Positions 12,917-22,338 are shown, counted from the stretch's first letter. The stretch: 64,000 nt of DNA from Theristus sp. LFF4_11 (GCA_030248135.1 JASANC010003427.1:2501-66500); one strand, 5' to 3'. Program-made: numbers and translations. The notes: a model not told the origin generated them from the sequence alone.

Positions 12917-12989
12917 CCTACGGACTAGACCTTTTTCCTATTATTTTTCGTAGCTCAGACAAAATTTGTAAGAGTGAAAAGCTGATACC

Positions 12990-13490
12990 CAGTCGAAATG
13001 CTACGAACTGTAAAAAATGCACAATTTTGACGAAAAAAATGCCCGGGCAAAAAAAAATTTCACAATCTACGGATGAAATTACCCCAGGAAACATTTTTGT
13101 TCGACTGTGAAAGTGTCGCAGGTAAAAATTGAAAGGGCGCACACTTAAAACCAGGTGAAAACCCTGCGAACTTTTAAAAATGCCCAATTTTTTACCCAAA
13201 ACAAGGTCTGGGTAAAAAATTAATCCGATTTTCAAAATCTCCGGATGGAATTACCCCAGGAAACATTTTTGTTCGACTGTGAAAGTGTCGCAGTTAAAAA
13301 TTGAAAGGGCGCACACTTAAAACCAGGTGAAAACCCTGCGAACTTTTAAAAATGCCCAATTTTTACCCAAAAACAGGGTCTGGGTAAAAAATTAACCCAA
13401 TTTTCAAAATCTCCGGATGGAATTACCCCAGGAAACATTTTTGTTTGACTGTGAAAGTGTCGCAGGTAAAAACTGAAAGGGCGCACACAT
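12990..13490. repeat. 172-bp tandem repeat, about three units
   Basis: ATTACCCCAGGAAACATTTT recurs at 13078, 13250 and 13422, a period of 172 bp. It abuts the 149-bp satellite and shares only the short ATTACCC motif with it. Confidence 0.9.
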
Positions 13491-13780
13491 GTTGATTACA
13501 TACCAGAAAAAAAAAGGACAAAGGGAAATAAGTAACACGATTTTCAGAATAGGTTTTTCGTGTCTAGAGCGTATGAAAAATCGTCCGATGAAAATTTTTT
13601 CGCGGCTCCAAGCACAACTTTGGGTGTTCGTTTCGTGTGCACAGAACCAAGTTTGTGGCTTATACTATGCTCGCTGCAGGGCAGCGAGAAAGTTTGAAAA
13701 ACGCGCGCGAGGGGAAAACGGCTCATATTATGCGTGATGCGCTGTCCGCTCGCTGACGCTCGCTCGCGCATCCGCATGAT
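13491..13780. other. Unassigned spacer
   Basis: About 290 bp with no gene or repeat that I recognise. It is GC-richer at 13670-13770 (runs such as GCTCGCTGACGCTCGCTCGC). Confidence 0.4.
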
Positions 13781-14114
13781 TAATTTTGAAATTTAATAGA
13801 TAGATAGCTAAAACGCTAAAAAGCTATAAAAACAGCAAAATAATGCCAAAAATACGTTAAAAATCAAGTATAAACGCGTATTTTACCTAAAATTAGCGAA
13901 ATTTTCAAGAATTACAAGCAAAAATAGTCAATTTTAGTCAAAAATTTGCTCATTTTCTGTCTTCGAAAACAAAAATTTTCAGATAGATAGCTGGTTAAGA
14001 ATTTTTTTTAGATAGATAATAGCTGAGCCGAAAAAACCTGTTTGATAGAGATAGATTCGAAAATTTTTTTGTGGGGGGGCGGCCCCCCCACAGGCCCCCC
14101 CCTAGAACAACTAT
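13781..14114. mobile_element. Truncated GATAGATAG-type hAT-like MITE (family E fragment)
   Basis: It matches the interior of the complete family E copies at 14813-15295 and 24484-24951 (GATAGATAGCTAAAACGC, CAAAAATTTTCAGATAGATA) and ends with CTAGAACAACTATG, the family terminal repeat. The other end is missing. Confidence 0.65.
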
Positions 14115-14116
14115 GG

Positions 14117-14805
14117 TAGGGTTGTTAAACAAAAATGAAATTTTTTTTTAAAGTGATTAAAAAAAAACAAAAATGCCGATTTAAAAAAAAATTCGAAAAA
14201 TTTTCCTCTAATATGCTCTGAAAACCTCAATTTTGGCCCAATTTTTCGAAAGTTCAACAAAAATTTTTTTTGATTATACCTCGTAAAACCTTTAGCAGTC
14301 GATTTTGGGCCGTTTTACCGACTGATTTTAGGCTTCGACAACATCTGCGATGAAGTTTTTGAGCGTCCCAAAGCTTAGCCTACCATTTCCGATGCAGATA
14401 AGGTGACGATTCGCCTCGCAGAGCGTCCGATTGTGCTCGCTGCTCCGTTTGCAAGCGCTACGTTGTCTGGTTGCTGCTTCGTGTCGTGTCGTCGCGACAC
14501 CATCAGAAGAATTGATCGAATTTCAAGGCGGTATGTTTGTCTTCACTTTAGCATTAGCTTAGCTGGGGACAATTAGTGACGTTTTGGAGGTCAAAACACA
14601 AGAAGAGGCATGGTGACGGTTTGGAAAAGGGGTAATTGAGGTCACCAAAACAAAATCTGCAAAGTTCCGCCATACGGGAGTCATTCGGGAGGCGCTTGCA
14701 TATCATATGTGGTTCTTCGGACTCCCTGATTGATTTAGCACAACTTTGATTTTTGAAATTAAAAAAAAAACAAAAATGACGATTTTTGTTTTTTTAACAA
14801 CCCTA
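14117..14805. mobile_element. hAT-like MITE family B (TIR TAGGGTTGTTAAA), copy 1
   Basis: A 689-bp element starting TAGGGTTGTTAAAC and ending TTAACAACCCTA. Two relatives are at 15631-16218 (3' truncated) and 16262-16971 (complete). No transposase. Assignment to hAT rests on the 8-bp target duplication of the third copy; this copy lacks a matching duplication. Confidence 0.75.
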
Positions 14806-14812
14806 GGCCCCC

Positions 14813-15295
14813 CATAGTTGTTCCAGAGCCGAGGGGTTGGGGGGGGCGATATAGATAGCTGGAGCAAACTTTCCAGATAGATAGATAGCTGGAAAATTTT
14901 GGGGGGGGGCCGCGGGGGGGGCCATGTGACTTTGGGGGGGGGGCGGTCAAAATTTTGAAATTTGATAGATTGATAGCTAAAACGCTAAAAGGCTGTAAAA
15001 ACAGCAAAATAATGCTAAAAATACACTAAAAATCAAGTATAAACGCGTATTTTACCTAAAATTAGCGAAATTTTCAAGAATTACGAGCAAAAATGGTCAA
15101 TTTTGGTCAAAAATTGACTCATTTTATGTCTTCGCAGACAAAAATTTTCAGATAGATAGCTGGCTGAAAATTTTTTTTAGATAGATAATAGCTGAGCCGA
15201 AAAAACCTGTTTGATAGAGATAGATTCGAAAATTTTTTGGGGGGGGGGGGGGGGGGCCCCCCCCCCCCCCCCCCCCCAGAACAACTATGAGGCCC
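14813..15295 (-). mobile_element. hAT-like MITE family E (TIR CATAGTTGTTC), complete but G/C-expanded copy
   Basis: It runs from CATAGTTGTTCCAGAGCCG to CCAGAACAACTATG. It contains GATAGATAG motifs and a long G run followed directly by a long C run near 15236-15285. A partial inverted copy follows at about 15300-15397. Confidence 0.65.
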
Positions 15296-15299
15296 CGCC

Positions 15300-15397
15300 C
15301 GCGGCCCCCCCCCCAAAATTTTCCAGCTATCTATCTATCTAGAAAATTTGCTCCAGCTATCTATATCGGCCCCCCAACCCCTCGGCTCTGGAACAAC
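15300..15397 (+). mobile_element. Family E end fragment
   Basis: Inverted copy of 14813-14907: CCAGCTATCTATCTATCT, then CAACCCCTCGGCTCTGGAAC and the terminal AACTATG. Together with 14813-14907 it forms a large palindrome around the G/C tract. Confidence 0.6.
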
Positions 15398-15630
15398 TAT
15401 GTCTGTCCCTGCATAGATTTTGTTGTTTCTGACCAAACAAGCAGCTTGTTTGCACAAAATATTCTGTATTTTACAAGAATTTCTGTGTTTTTCTGAGGCA
15501 AAAATTTGGTATTACCCGTGCGATCCCGTGCACCCCCCCTCACGAAATTTTTCTGCCAGTGCACTGCACCCCCCCCCCTCAGGAAAATTTGCTGCCCGTG
15601 CACCCCCCCCTCACCGAGAAGGCACCTGAC
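15398..15630. other. Spacer with C-rich tracts
   Basis: It contains three related short blocks of the type GTGCACCCCCCCTCACGAAA. No gene is visible. Confidence 0.4.
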
Positions 15631-16218
15631 TAGGGTTGTTAAACAAAAATGAAAATAAAAAAAAAAAAATTGATTAAAAAAAAACAAAAATGCCGATTTA
15701 AAAAAAAAAAAAAATTCGAAAAATTTTCCTCCAATATGCTCTGAAAACCTCAATTTTGGCAAAATTTTTCGAAAGTTCAACAAAAATTTTCTTTGATTAT
15801 ACCTCGTAAAACCTTTAGCAGTCGATTTTGGGCCGTTTTACCGACTGATTTTAGGCTACGACAACATCTGCGATGAAGTTTTTGAGCGTCCCAAAGCTTG
15901 GCCTACCATTTCCGATGCAGATAAGGTGACGATTCGCCTCGCAGAGCGTCCGATTGTGCTCGCTGCTCCGTTTGCAAGCGCTACGTTGTCTGGTTGCTTG
16001 CTGCTTCATGTCGTGTCGTCGCAACACCATCAGAAGAATTGATCGAATTTCAAGGCGGTATGTTTGTCTTCACTTTAGCATTAGTTTAGCTGGGGTCAAT
16101 TAGTGACGTTTTGGAGGTCAAAACACAAGAAGAGGCATGGTGACGGTTTGGAAAAGGGGTAATTGAGGTCACCAAAACAAAATCTGCAAAGTTCCGTCAT
16201 ATGGGAGTCATTCGGGAG
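15631..16218. mobile_element. hAT-like MITE family B, copy 2 (right end lost)
   Basis: It begins TAGGGTTGTTAAAC and follows copies 1 and 3 up to GGGAGTCATTCGGGAG, where the sequence switches to a family F element at 16219. The right terminal repeat is missing. Confidence 0.75.
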
Positions 16219-17290
16219 CAGTACCGAAGGCGAAAGCAAATTTTCGAGGGGGGGGGGGGTGTAGGGTTGTTAAACAAAAATGAAAATTTTTTTTTTAAAA
16301 AAAAAGTGATAAAAAAAACAAAAATGCCGATTTTTTTTAAAAAAAAAATCGAAAAATTTTCCTCTAATATGCTCTGAAAACCTCAATTTTGGCACAAGTT
16401 CAACAAAAATTTTCTTTGATTATACCTCGTAAAACCTTTAGCAGTCGATTTTGGGCCGTTTTACCGACTGATTTTAGGCTTCGACAACATCTGCGATGAA
16501 GTTTTTGAGCGTCCCAAAGCTTAGCCTACCATTTCCGATGCAGATAAGGTGACGATTAGCCTCGCAGAGCGTCCGATTGTGCTCGCTGCACCGTTTGCAA
16601 GCGCTACGTTGTCTGGTTGCTGCTTCGTGTCGTGTCGTCGCGACACCATCAGAAGAATTTATCGAATTTCAAGGCGGTATGTTTGTCTTCACTTTAGCAT
16701 TAGCTTAGCTGGGGACAATTAGTGACGTTTTGGAGGTCAAAACACAAGAAGAGGCATGGTGACGGTTTGGAAAAGGGGTAATTGAGGTCACCAAAACAAA
16801 ATCTGCAAAGTTCCGCCATACGGGTGTCATTCGGGAGGCGCTTGCATATCATATGTGGTTCTTCGGACTCCCTGATTGATTTAGCACAACTTTGATTTTT
16901 GAATTTTTTTTTTTTAAATTTTTTTTTTTTAAAAACAAAAATGACGATTTTTGTTTTTTTTAACAACCCTAGGGGGGTGTCGTCACGTGGGGGGGGGGTG
17001 CCGAAAATTTTTCAGTGGGGGGGTGTCAGTCATGGTACAGTGACACCCCCCCAGGCGTGGGCCATGGGGGGGTGCACTATTGTAGAAAATTTTCTGGGGG
17101 GTGCACACCCCCCACCCCACCCATGAGATTTTTTGGCTTAAATTTTGAAGGAAAAACGCTAAATTTTGCTGCAAAATCTTTGAAATTACAATGAAGAATG
17201 TCAAGTTATCATATATTTAGCTTATATTATGGACTTTAAAGACAAAAAATCATGATTTTTGAGCAAAAATTGGCAGAAATTGGACAAAAT
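16219..17290. mobile_element. Family F G-rich repeat, split by a family B insertion
   Basis: It begins CAGTACCGAAGGCGAAAGC. After the insertion at 16262-16971 it continues with the GTGACACCCCCCCAGGCG block and a tail reading CAAAAAATCATGATTTTTGA. The uninterrupted relative is at 55793-56145, and the inverted end motif is at 24985-25040. Non-coding. Confidence 0.65.
16262..16971. mobile_element. hAT-like MITE family B, copy 3, with 8-bp target duplication
   Basis: A 710-bp element from TAGGGTTGTTAAAC to AACAACCCTA, flanked on both sides by GGGGGGTG (16254-16261 and 16972-16979). Eight-base duplications are characteristic of hAT transposons. It sits inside a G-rich family F element. Confidence 0.8.
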
Positions 17291-18145
17291 CTCGGGGGGG
17301 GGGTGGGCGGGCCCGGGTCGGGTGTGGGGGGGTGGGTCCCGTGACCCCCCCGGCCCCCCGCGGGGGGGGGGGGGGCGCGGGCGGGGCGGCCCCGCGCCTG
17401 CGCGCCCGGTCGGGGGGGGTCCGGTGCGGGTGGGGGGTGCCTCGGAGGGCGGGGCTGACTAGGGACTGCTTAAATTTTTTTAAATTTTGAAATTAAAAAA
17501 AAAAACAAAACAAAAAATATGAGTTTTTGTCGCTTCCCTACACAACCCCTCCTCGGGCAGGGTATTAATACAAACACAGCTGCAGGTGCAGGTGGGGCGC
17601 CCCCCCCACACAACAAAGAAAAAAAAAAGGAAAAAATTAATTGGCCACCTTACCCCTAAGGAAAAGGGTTGGGCTAGGATTAGGGTTAAGGTTTAGGACT
17701 AGGAACCCCCAAGGACCAGTAACAGCAAACCCAAAATCAAAAACAAAAAAATTAAGTTTGAAGACGGATCCAACTGCCCCCGCCGCCCCCCCCCCCTGAA
17801 ACTAAGGCAAACACCCCCCCCCCCCGGGGCCCCCGCGGCGGCTGCTGCGGCGACGGGTGCGGGACGTAATAAAGCATCGTGGCGGGCGGAGTACGAAAAG
17901 AACGGGAGTGGTATTGCAATGAAATTAGTTCCATGGGGAGAAGGTGGAGTTGCAACCGGAAAAAGGGGACAGTTTAACGTGTGTGGTTGACTATCGGATC
18001 GTACTGGTGTGGGTGGTGTATATTAAGTAAATTACACTGGGTTGACTACGTCCAGTCCTGTGCGGTGTGCGGCACCACGGCGGGCCGGCCGGCCCCCGGG
18101 GGAGCCCCCAAAAAAAAAAAAAAAAAAAAAAAAAAAACAAAAAAA
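17291..18145. other. GC-rich low-complexity spacer with a poly-A tract
   Basis: Runs of G and C (17290-17460, 17780-17860), a TTAGGG-like degenerate stretch near 17670, and about 27 A at 18110-18137. I see no gene. Reading frames here are homopolymer artefacts. Confidence 0.5.
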
Positions 18146-18270
18146 CAACCCCCAAATTGAAGGAGAGTAACCGTGTAACAGCTGGATGTAGTTGTCCTTG
18201 TATGAAAAGGAGAACAATAATAAAAAGCTAAGACCAGTAACAGCAGCAGTATACCAATCAATCAACACAC

Positions 18271-18470
18271 CTGTTCGTCCTCCGAAATAACACTGTCGTT
18301 GTCGTCTTCGGTCTGGGCTTCGACTCGTTGTCGTTTTGCAGGAACAAATCGGCGTTTATCAGCAGAATGCGTGTGTTTGTTTGAACGTCCCATAGTTGGC
18401 ACTGCGTTGAACGAGCGTGAATCGAAGCGAATAGAACCTCACCAGTGAACAGCCGAATCAAAAGTCACGC
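18271..18470 (-). CDS. Candidate first coding exon of an unidentified gene
   Basis: On the reverse strand a 3' splice acceptor (TTTTTTCAG) precedes 18470. ATG at 18393-18391 opens 41 codons beginning MGRSNKHTHSADKRR, basic and then acidic (DDNDSVISEDEQ), ending at a GTGTGT donor at 18270. The composition suggests a nuclear protein N-terminus, but I find no continuing exon in the GC-rich DNA below 18145 and do not recognise the family. The retroelement at 18.5-21.7 kb lies immediately upstream. Confidence 0.35.
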
Positions 18471-18515
18471 CTGAAAAAAGTAAAATAGGCAGTTGATTGA
18501 GAAAAAATAGGTGGA

Positions 18516-18597
18516 ATCGAACACGTTTCGGGCCTGAGTCACAGACGTGTTCGATCCGTTCGACTAGTGGCCCATCATCAGTGTGATGCTAGTCGAA
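18516..18597 (-). ncRNA. Hammerhead-like motif split over two hairpins in the retroelement 3' region
   Basis: Reverse-strand order: hairpin 1 has a 9-bp stem (18589-18597 with 18559-18567) and its loop reads TCACA-CTGATGA-T-GGGCC. Hairpin 2 has an 11-bp stem (18545-18555 with 18516-18526), then GTC, TGTGA, CTCA, GGCCC and GAAA. In hammerhead terms CTGATGA and GAAA are the conserved core, GTC the cleavage triplet, TGTGA/TCACA stem I (5 bp), GGGCC/GGCCC stem II (5 bp), and the 11-bp stem is stem III, including the A15.1-U16.1 pair. Stems I and II form only between the two loops. One extra U after CUGAUGA departs from consensus. Activity is unproven. Confidence 0.6.
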
Positions 18598-18619
18598 CTA
18601 AGTGAGCCAAAAAAGTAGA

Positions 18620-21600
18620 TCAGACAACGGAAAGAGCAAAGGCAACCAATTTGGTTGGTTGATCTAGTCTAAATTTGAGAAGCACATTGTTGTTAGAAGC
18701 TGCAAATCGAAAAAGTCGACAAAGAATCTTATCCTTTGAAAAGCCTTGATTAATAAGAGCAGAGGTAAGCTGTTTAGTGTTAGAAATGAAATCTTCTTTA
18801 TTTGAGCAAACACGAGCAAAACGCAAGATCTGAGCAGAGAAAATATTATAGCCAATCGATGAATGAGTCAAACTGTTGGAATGAACATATTTGAGAACCT
18901 TGAAATTGAAGTCACGGGTTTTATCATAAATTCCAACCCTTAAACCCCCATTAACAGTAATTTTGAGGTCCAAAAAATTGGCCTCAGTTGCATCTTCGTT
19001 GGACTTATTGAGCGGAATTGAAGGGGGGTAGATGAATTGAGCGATTTCCATGAAATTTTCGCAGTTCAACACCAGAAGGTCATCGATGTACCTGCAAGCA
19101 TAGCGAAGTTTCGCTACATTAGTTCTGTTGTTTCGATTAAGAGCGTATTTATACTCAAGCCCAGTCAAAGTTAGACAGGCTAGTTTTGGAGCACTAACAG
19201 AACCCATAGGTATGCCAAGAACTTGACGGTAGTTTCTCCCACAGAATTTAACATAGGTTTCACCAACTACAAAACGAATCATGTCCTTAATTTCTGAGCT
19301 GTCAAAAGAAAGCAAACCAGGCAGTTTGCTATCACAATACTGGTAGTAGTCAGAGAACTTGGACAGACAAAGAAATCTCTTTCTGGAGTTTTTGAAACAG
19401 ACATTGACAATATTGTCTAAGCTATCAAAAATAACCTGATGAGGTAGGGCAGTATATAGAGTGCTGAAATCAGCTGAAACAATGTTGTCTATTCTATCGC
19501 ATTGCTGAAGCATGCTAATAACATCCAGGCTGTTTTTAACAGACCAAAAGCAGTGAATTCCATTGTTCGAAAGAATCTGCCTGCAGTAGTTTGAAAAATG
19601 CGTTTGTAGTGCACACAAAATTTTATGCAATAAAGTGTTGATTGCTTTACAGCTCGATTGCCTTGCTCCGGCAATAAACCTGTAGGTGTACGGAACTTTA
19701 TGCATTTTGGGAATAGCAAAAATTGTAGGAAGAACAAGATCAGTGTCCTGACATTGAACGCCAAAAGTTGAACTAACTTTAGCGTGAAAATCCACAATGT
19801 CAGGCTCATTTTTATCAACAGGAACATACACTTGATTGCCATCATTTCTCAAGTTACCATCAACATCAAAATAAACACCCATTTCTTTGCACATAGCTTC
19901 CAAGTAAAACTTCTTACAAATTATGACAAAATTATTACTTGCTTTGTCAGCCTGAGCAATAACAAAGTTGTTATGAAGGTCTTGAAGCTTAGCATGCGGG
20001 AATTTAAACGATTCGGAATAGTGGTTAGCTGTGCTGAAAAAATTGATTCTATTGCAGATCAATTTCTCACATAAAATGCGAACACGAATAAGTTCATGAA
20101 CATTGACACGACAGGAAATAGCGATTTTACAAAGAAAACCATGAAGAGCTTCAACTAAATAATCATGAATTTCAGTCCATGTCTTATGATGACTAGAAAA
20201 TCTGAATTTAGAACCTTTACAGAACAACTCTCGTAGTTTCTCATCGTTAATGATGTTGAGATCCCCTGTAATAACATGGTTAAGCACTGGATGCTTGAAG
20301 ACACTTTGTTCGCAGCCGCAAACGCCATGTACAATGGAGGCAAGAAGTTGGGGAGTAAGATTTTTGAGAAGTTTATTGTGGTTGCAGAGCAATCTACTGA
20401 TTGGTTTATCGTAAGAATAAACGACACGAACATTTCTTAATTTATTAGTTGTGCTTGGAGGAGCTAGAGACAAGATTCGATGATCTCTGAACAGTGTTTC
20501 TAGTTTCAAGAGTTCAAGTTTCTTGTCAACAAACGGTATTTTGAAAAAGGCGGTAGGCTCATGCCGAGCCCGTTTGGTGCGTTCGTTATGAAACTTGCCC
20601 GAGAGAAAAGCTAGAATTATTCGTCGAATGGTTACACTCTGCCCAATGAAATTCTCAGCAATGACTGTCCTCTCAGCTTGAATTAACTCACAGCGACGTG
20701 CTGAGACTAGTGTGTGAAACATTCGCTTCCTATCAAAGGAATTTTCATTATGGATTTCAACTAGCTTGTTTACAGCGTTAGACTCACATTTCCTTTTGGT
20801 TCTATGTTTACGCTGACCGTGATTTCTTCTTCTACGGCAAATTGACTGTGTGAAAAAAGGAGAACCTTTTTGTTTGAAACAAGAAAGATCTTCAGTAATC
20901 TTGCCGTAATGGTCGATTTTATCGTTCAGACCAAAAGGAAACGCGGTGTTAAGCAACCTAATCAAAAAATTCTCGACTTTAAGCAACTTACTTCGCACAT
21001 CTGAATTGCCAGAAGCTTCGTTATCAAGGCAGAAAAGTACCCTCACCTTTAGATCATTAACACAATGTCCATTTTGCGAGAAGTGACGTACCAGCAACGT
21101 CTGTTTGTCTTTATTCCGAATACTGCGTTGATGTTCCATTATTCGTTGTTTCAGCATACGGGCTGTCTGCCCGACATACTGAAAACCACATTTGCGACAA
21201 GAGATGAGGTAAACAACATTACTGGACTTACAAGAGCATTGAGTCTCAGAGATCAATTGATAGTGGATATTAGTTGCGTGAGAAATGACAAGTCTCTCTT
21301 GATCAATGGTAACGCAAACCTTACAATTGCGTTCGTCACAGGTTTTGGTAGAATTGGTTCCAATCAGCTTTTTTGACCACCAACTTACAGCTGGCGAAAT
21401 ATCGTCACTAAGATTAAGCTTAATACATGCAACTTTTTTGGTATAAGTATTGTTTTGGTTCGTGGGCCGATGGGTTTTACTTCCTTTCTCATAGGCGACT
21501 CCTCCTATGAGATGGAAGATGCCGGAGGGATCCGCGGGGCTGCCGCGGTTAAGGAAGTCCCTCCCCGGTTTCCCGGGTACGACCACCGTCGGACCGGAGG

Positions 21601-21649
21601 CTAGGCGCCACATGTGCCGGCATACACCGTGACTTTTAACCAGATCCAT
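18620..21649 (-). CDS. Naiad-type Penelope-like protein: N-terminal GIY-YIG endonuclease plus reverse transcriptase
   Basis: 1009 codons without interruption. Residues about 104-230: a Cys/His-rich segment (C104, C109, C112, then a CxC pair at 138/140), the GIY-YIG core VVYLIS...QYVGQT (145-162), an Arg/His helix (QRIMEH, 168-173) and the catalytic-type Glu at 226, closing with LNTAFPFGLND. Residues about 560-900: Penelope-clade RT, with ADKASNNFVI (567-576), AIPKMHKVPY (645-654), motif A ADFSTLYTALPH (Asp727), motif B LGIPMGSVSAPK (811-822), motif C YIDDLLVLN (Asp856, Asp857) and NFLDLKITV. In canonical Penelope elements the nuclease is C-terminal; here it is N-terminal, the order reported for Naiad and Chlamys elements. 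No in-frame UGA is present, so this is not a selenoprotein version. The first about 60 codons are GC-rich leader-like sequence, so the true start may be a later Met. Confidence 0.88.
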   Translation of the reverse strand: MDLVKSHGVCRHMWRLASGPTVVVPGKPGRDFLNRGSPADPSGIFHLIGGVAYEKGSKTHRPTNQNNTYTKKVACIKLNLSDDISPAVSWWSKKLIGTNSTKTCDERNCKVCVTIDQERLVISHATNIHYQLISETQCSCKSSNVVYLISCRKCGFQYVGQTARMLKQRIMEHQRSIRNKDKQTLLVRHFSQNGHCVNDLKVRVLFCLDNEASGNSDVRSKLLKVENFLIRLLNTAFPFGLNDKIDHYGKITEDLSCFKQKGSPFFTQSICRRRRNHGQRKHRTKRKCESNAVNKLVEIHNENSFDRKRMFHTLVSARRCELIQAERTVIAENFIGQSVTIRRIILAFLSGKFHNERTKRARHEPTAFFKIPFVDKKLELLKLETLFRDHRILSLAPPSTTNKLRNVRVVYSYDKPISRLLCNHNKLLKNLTPQLLASIVHGVCGCEQSVFKHPVLNHVITGDLNIINDEKLRELFCKGSKFRFSSHHKTWTEIHDYLVEALHGFLCKIAISCRVNVHELIRVRILCEKLICNRINFFSTANHYSESFKFPHAKLQDLHNNFVIAQADKASNNFVIICKKFYLEAMCKEMGVYFDVDGNLRNDGNQVYVPVDKNEPDIVDFHAKVSSTFGVQCQDTDLVLPTIFAIPKMHKVPYTYRFIAGARQSSCKAINTLLHKILCALQTHFSNYCRQILSNNGIHCFWSVKNSLDVISMLQQCDRIDNIVSADFSTLYTALPHQVIFDSLDNIVNVCFKNSRKRFLCLSKFSDYYQYCDSKLPGLLSFDSSEIKDMIRFVVGETYVKFCGRNYRQVLGIPMGSVSAPKLACLTLTGLEYKYALNRNNRTNVAKLRYACRYIDDLLVLNCENFMEIAQFIYPPSIPLNKSNEDATEANFLDLKITVNGGLRVGIYDKTRDFNFKVLKYVHSNSLTHSSIGYNIFSAQILRFARVCSNKEDFISNTKQLTSALINQGFSKDKILCRLFRFAASNNNVLLKFRLDQPTKLVAFALSVV
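21488..21511. other. Perfect 8-bp hairpin in the retroelement leader
   Basis: CTCATAGG (21488-21495) pairs with CCTATGAG (21504-21511) across an 8-nt loop. It lies within GC-rich leader sequence that is read in frame with the ORF. Function unknown; a structured RNA element or transcription-start feature is possible. Confidence 0.5.
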
Positions 21650-21963
21650 ACCCGGTCCCGCTGGTTGTTTTGCTCTTCGCAGGAGGTACAGCTCCCCCTA
21701 TTACTGCTAGAAAAAGAAGCGAAAATAAAAAGCACTAGTCTGAATTTATGCAACATCAATTTGTCAGCAAACTGAAAAGTCGTTAACTAAAAGTGGACAA
21801 ACAAGACAAACAAGATGTGACACGACAAAAATAAAAGAAACCCAAAGGAAACAAATAAGACAAAAATGAATAAAACCGAGACACGAACCAAAAATTCTAC
21901 CACCAAGTGACAAACGGCAAGACACCTAAAACAACCTTCACCTAATTCGTCAAAAAGAGAAAT

Positions 21964-22338
21964 TCATTTCGACTTCGCTCTGCTGCGAATGGCCTCGTCG
22001 CGTTTCTTGTTCATCTGATCGATAACTTCTTTTTCAAGCTGCGCCTTGCTGATATCGGCCATAGCGAGGAACTTGGAGTAGTGTCCTTCAACTGACTCAA
22101 CCACTAAAATCACGTGCGTTTTGTTCACGACCTTCTTGTTCTTGTCCTCCAGACGTTTGCGCACGAACGTGGCTTTGCGCTGCTCAAAACGATCCACCTC
22201 ACTCAGATTCTTGATGATGGACACCGGTTTGTTCTGAGAGTTTGGGTGCTTCTTGAGGTTCTTCTTCAGCTCCATGACGCGATAGAAATGACGAGACTCG
22301 CAGAAGTTCACGACGACACACTTTTTGGGCCTACGGTA
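21964..22338 (-). CDS. Terminal exon of an unidentified basic coiled protein (orphan exon)
   Basis: Reverse-strand acceptor CACATTCAG precedes 22338. The frame runs 124 codons to a TGA at 21964. It begins YRRPKKCVVVNFCESRHF, is rich in Lys/Glu and ends DEAIRSRAKSK. A helical, coiled-coil-like C-terminus is likely (LEKEVIDQMNKKRDEAI). No upstream exon is found before the transposon block starting at 22530, so the gene may be separated from its 5' part by insertions. I do not recognise the family. Confidence 0.5.
   Translation of the reverse strand, partial: YRRPKKCVVVNFCESRHFYRVMELKKNLKKHPNSQNKPVSIIKNLSEVDRFEQRKATFVRKRLEDKNKKVVNKTHVILVVESVEGHYSKFLAMADISKAQLEKEVIDQMNKKRDEAIRSRAKSK

Larger units (their letters stand above)
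18500..21720 (-). mobile_element. Penelope-like retroelement with permuted domains (Naiad-type)
   Basis: One long intact ORF (18620-21649) with GIY-YIG nuclease before reverse transcriptase, plus a structured 3' region with two hairpins (18516-18597) and a GC-rich leader with a perfect hairpin (21488-21511). Element ends are approximate because I could not find a flanking duplication or pseudo-LTR pair. It lies between an orphan terminal exon (21964-22338) and a candidate first exon (18271-18470), all on the reverse strand. The uninterrupted ORF of 1009 codons suggests a recent insertion. Confidence 0.8.

Noticed and set aside
17660..17705. Interstitial telomere tract
   Set aside because: Only degenerate TTAGGG-like triplets, not a regular array.
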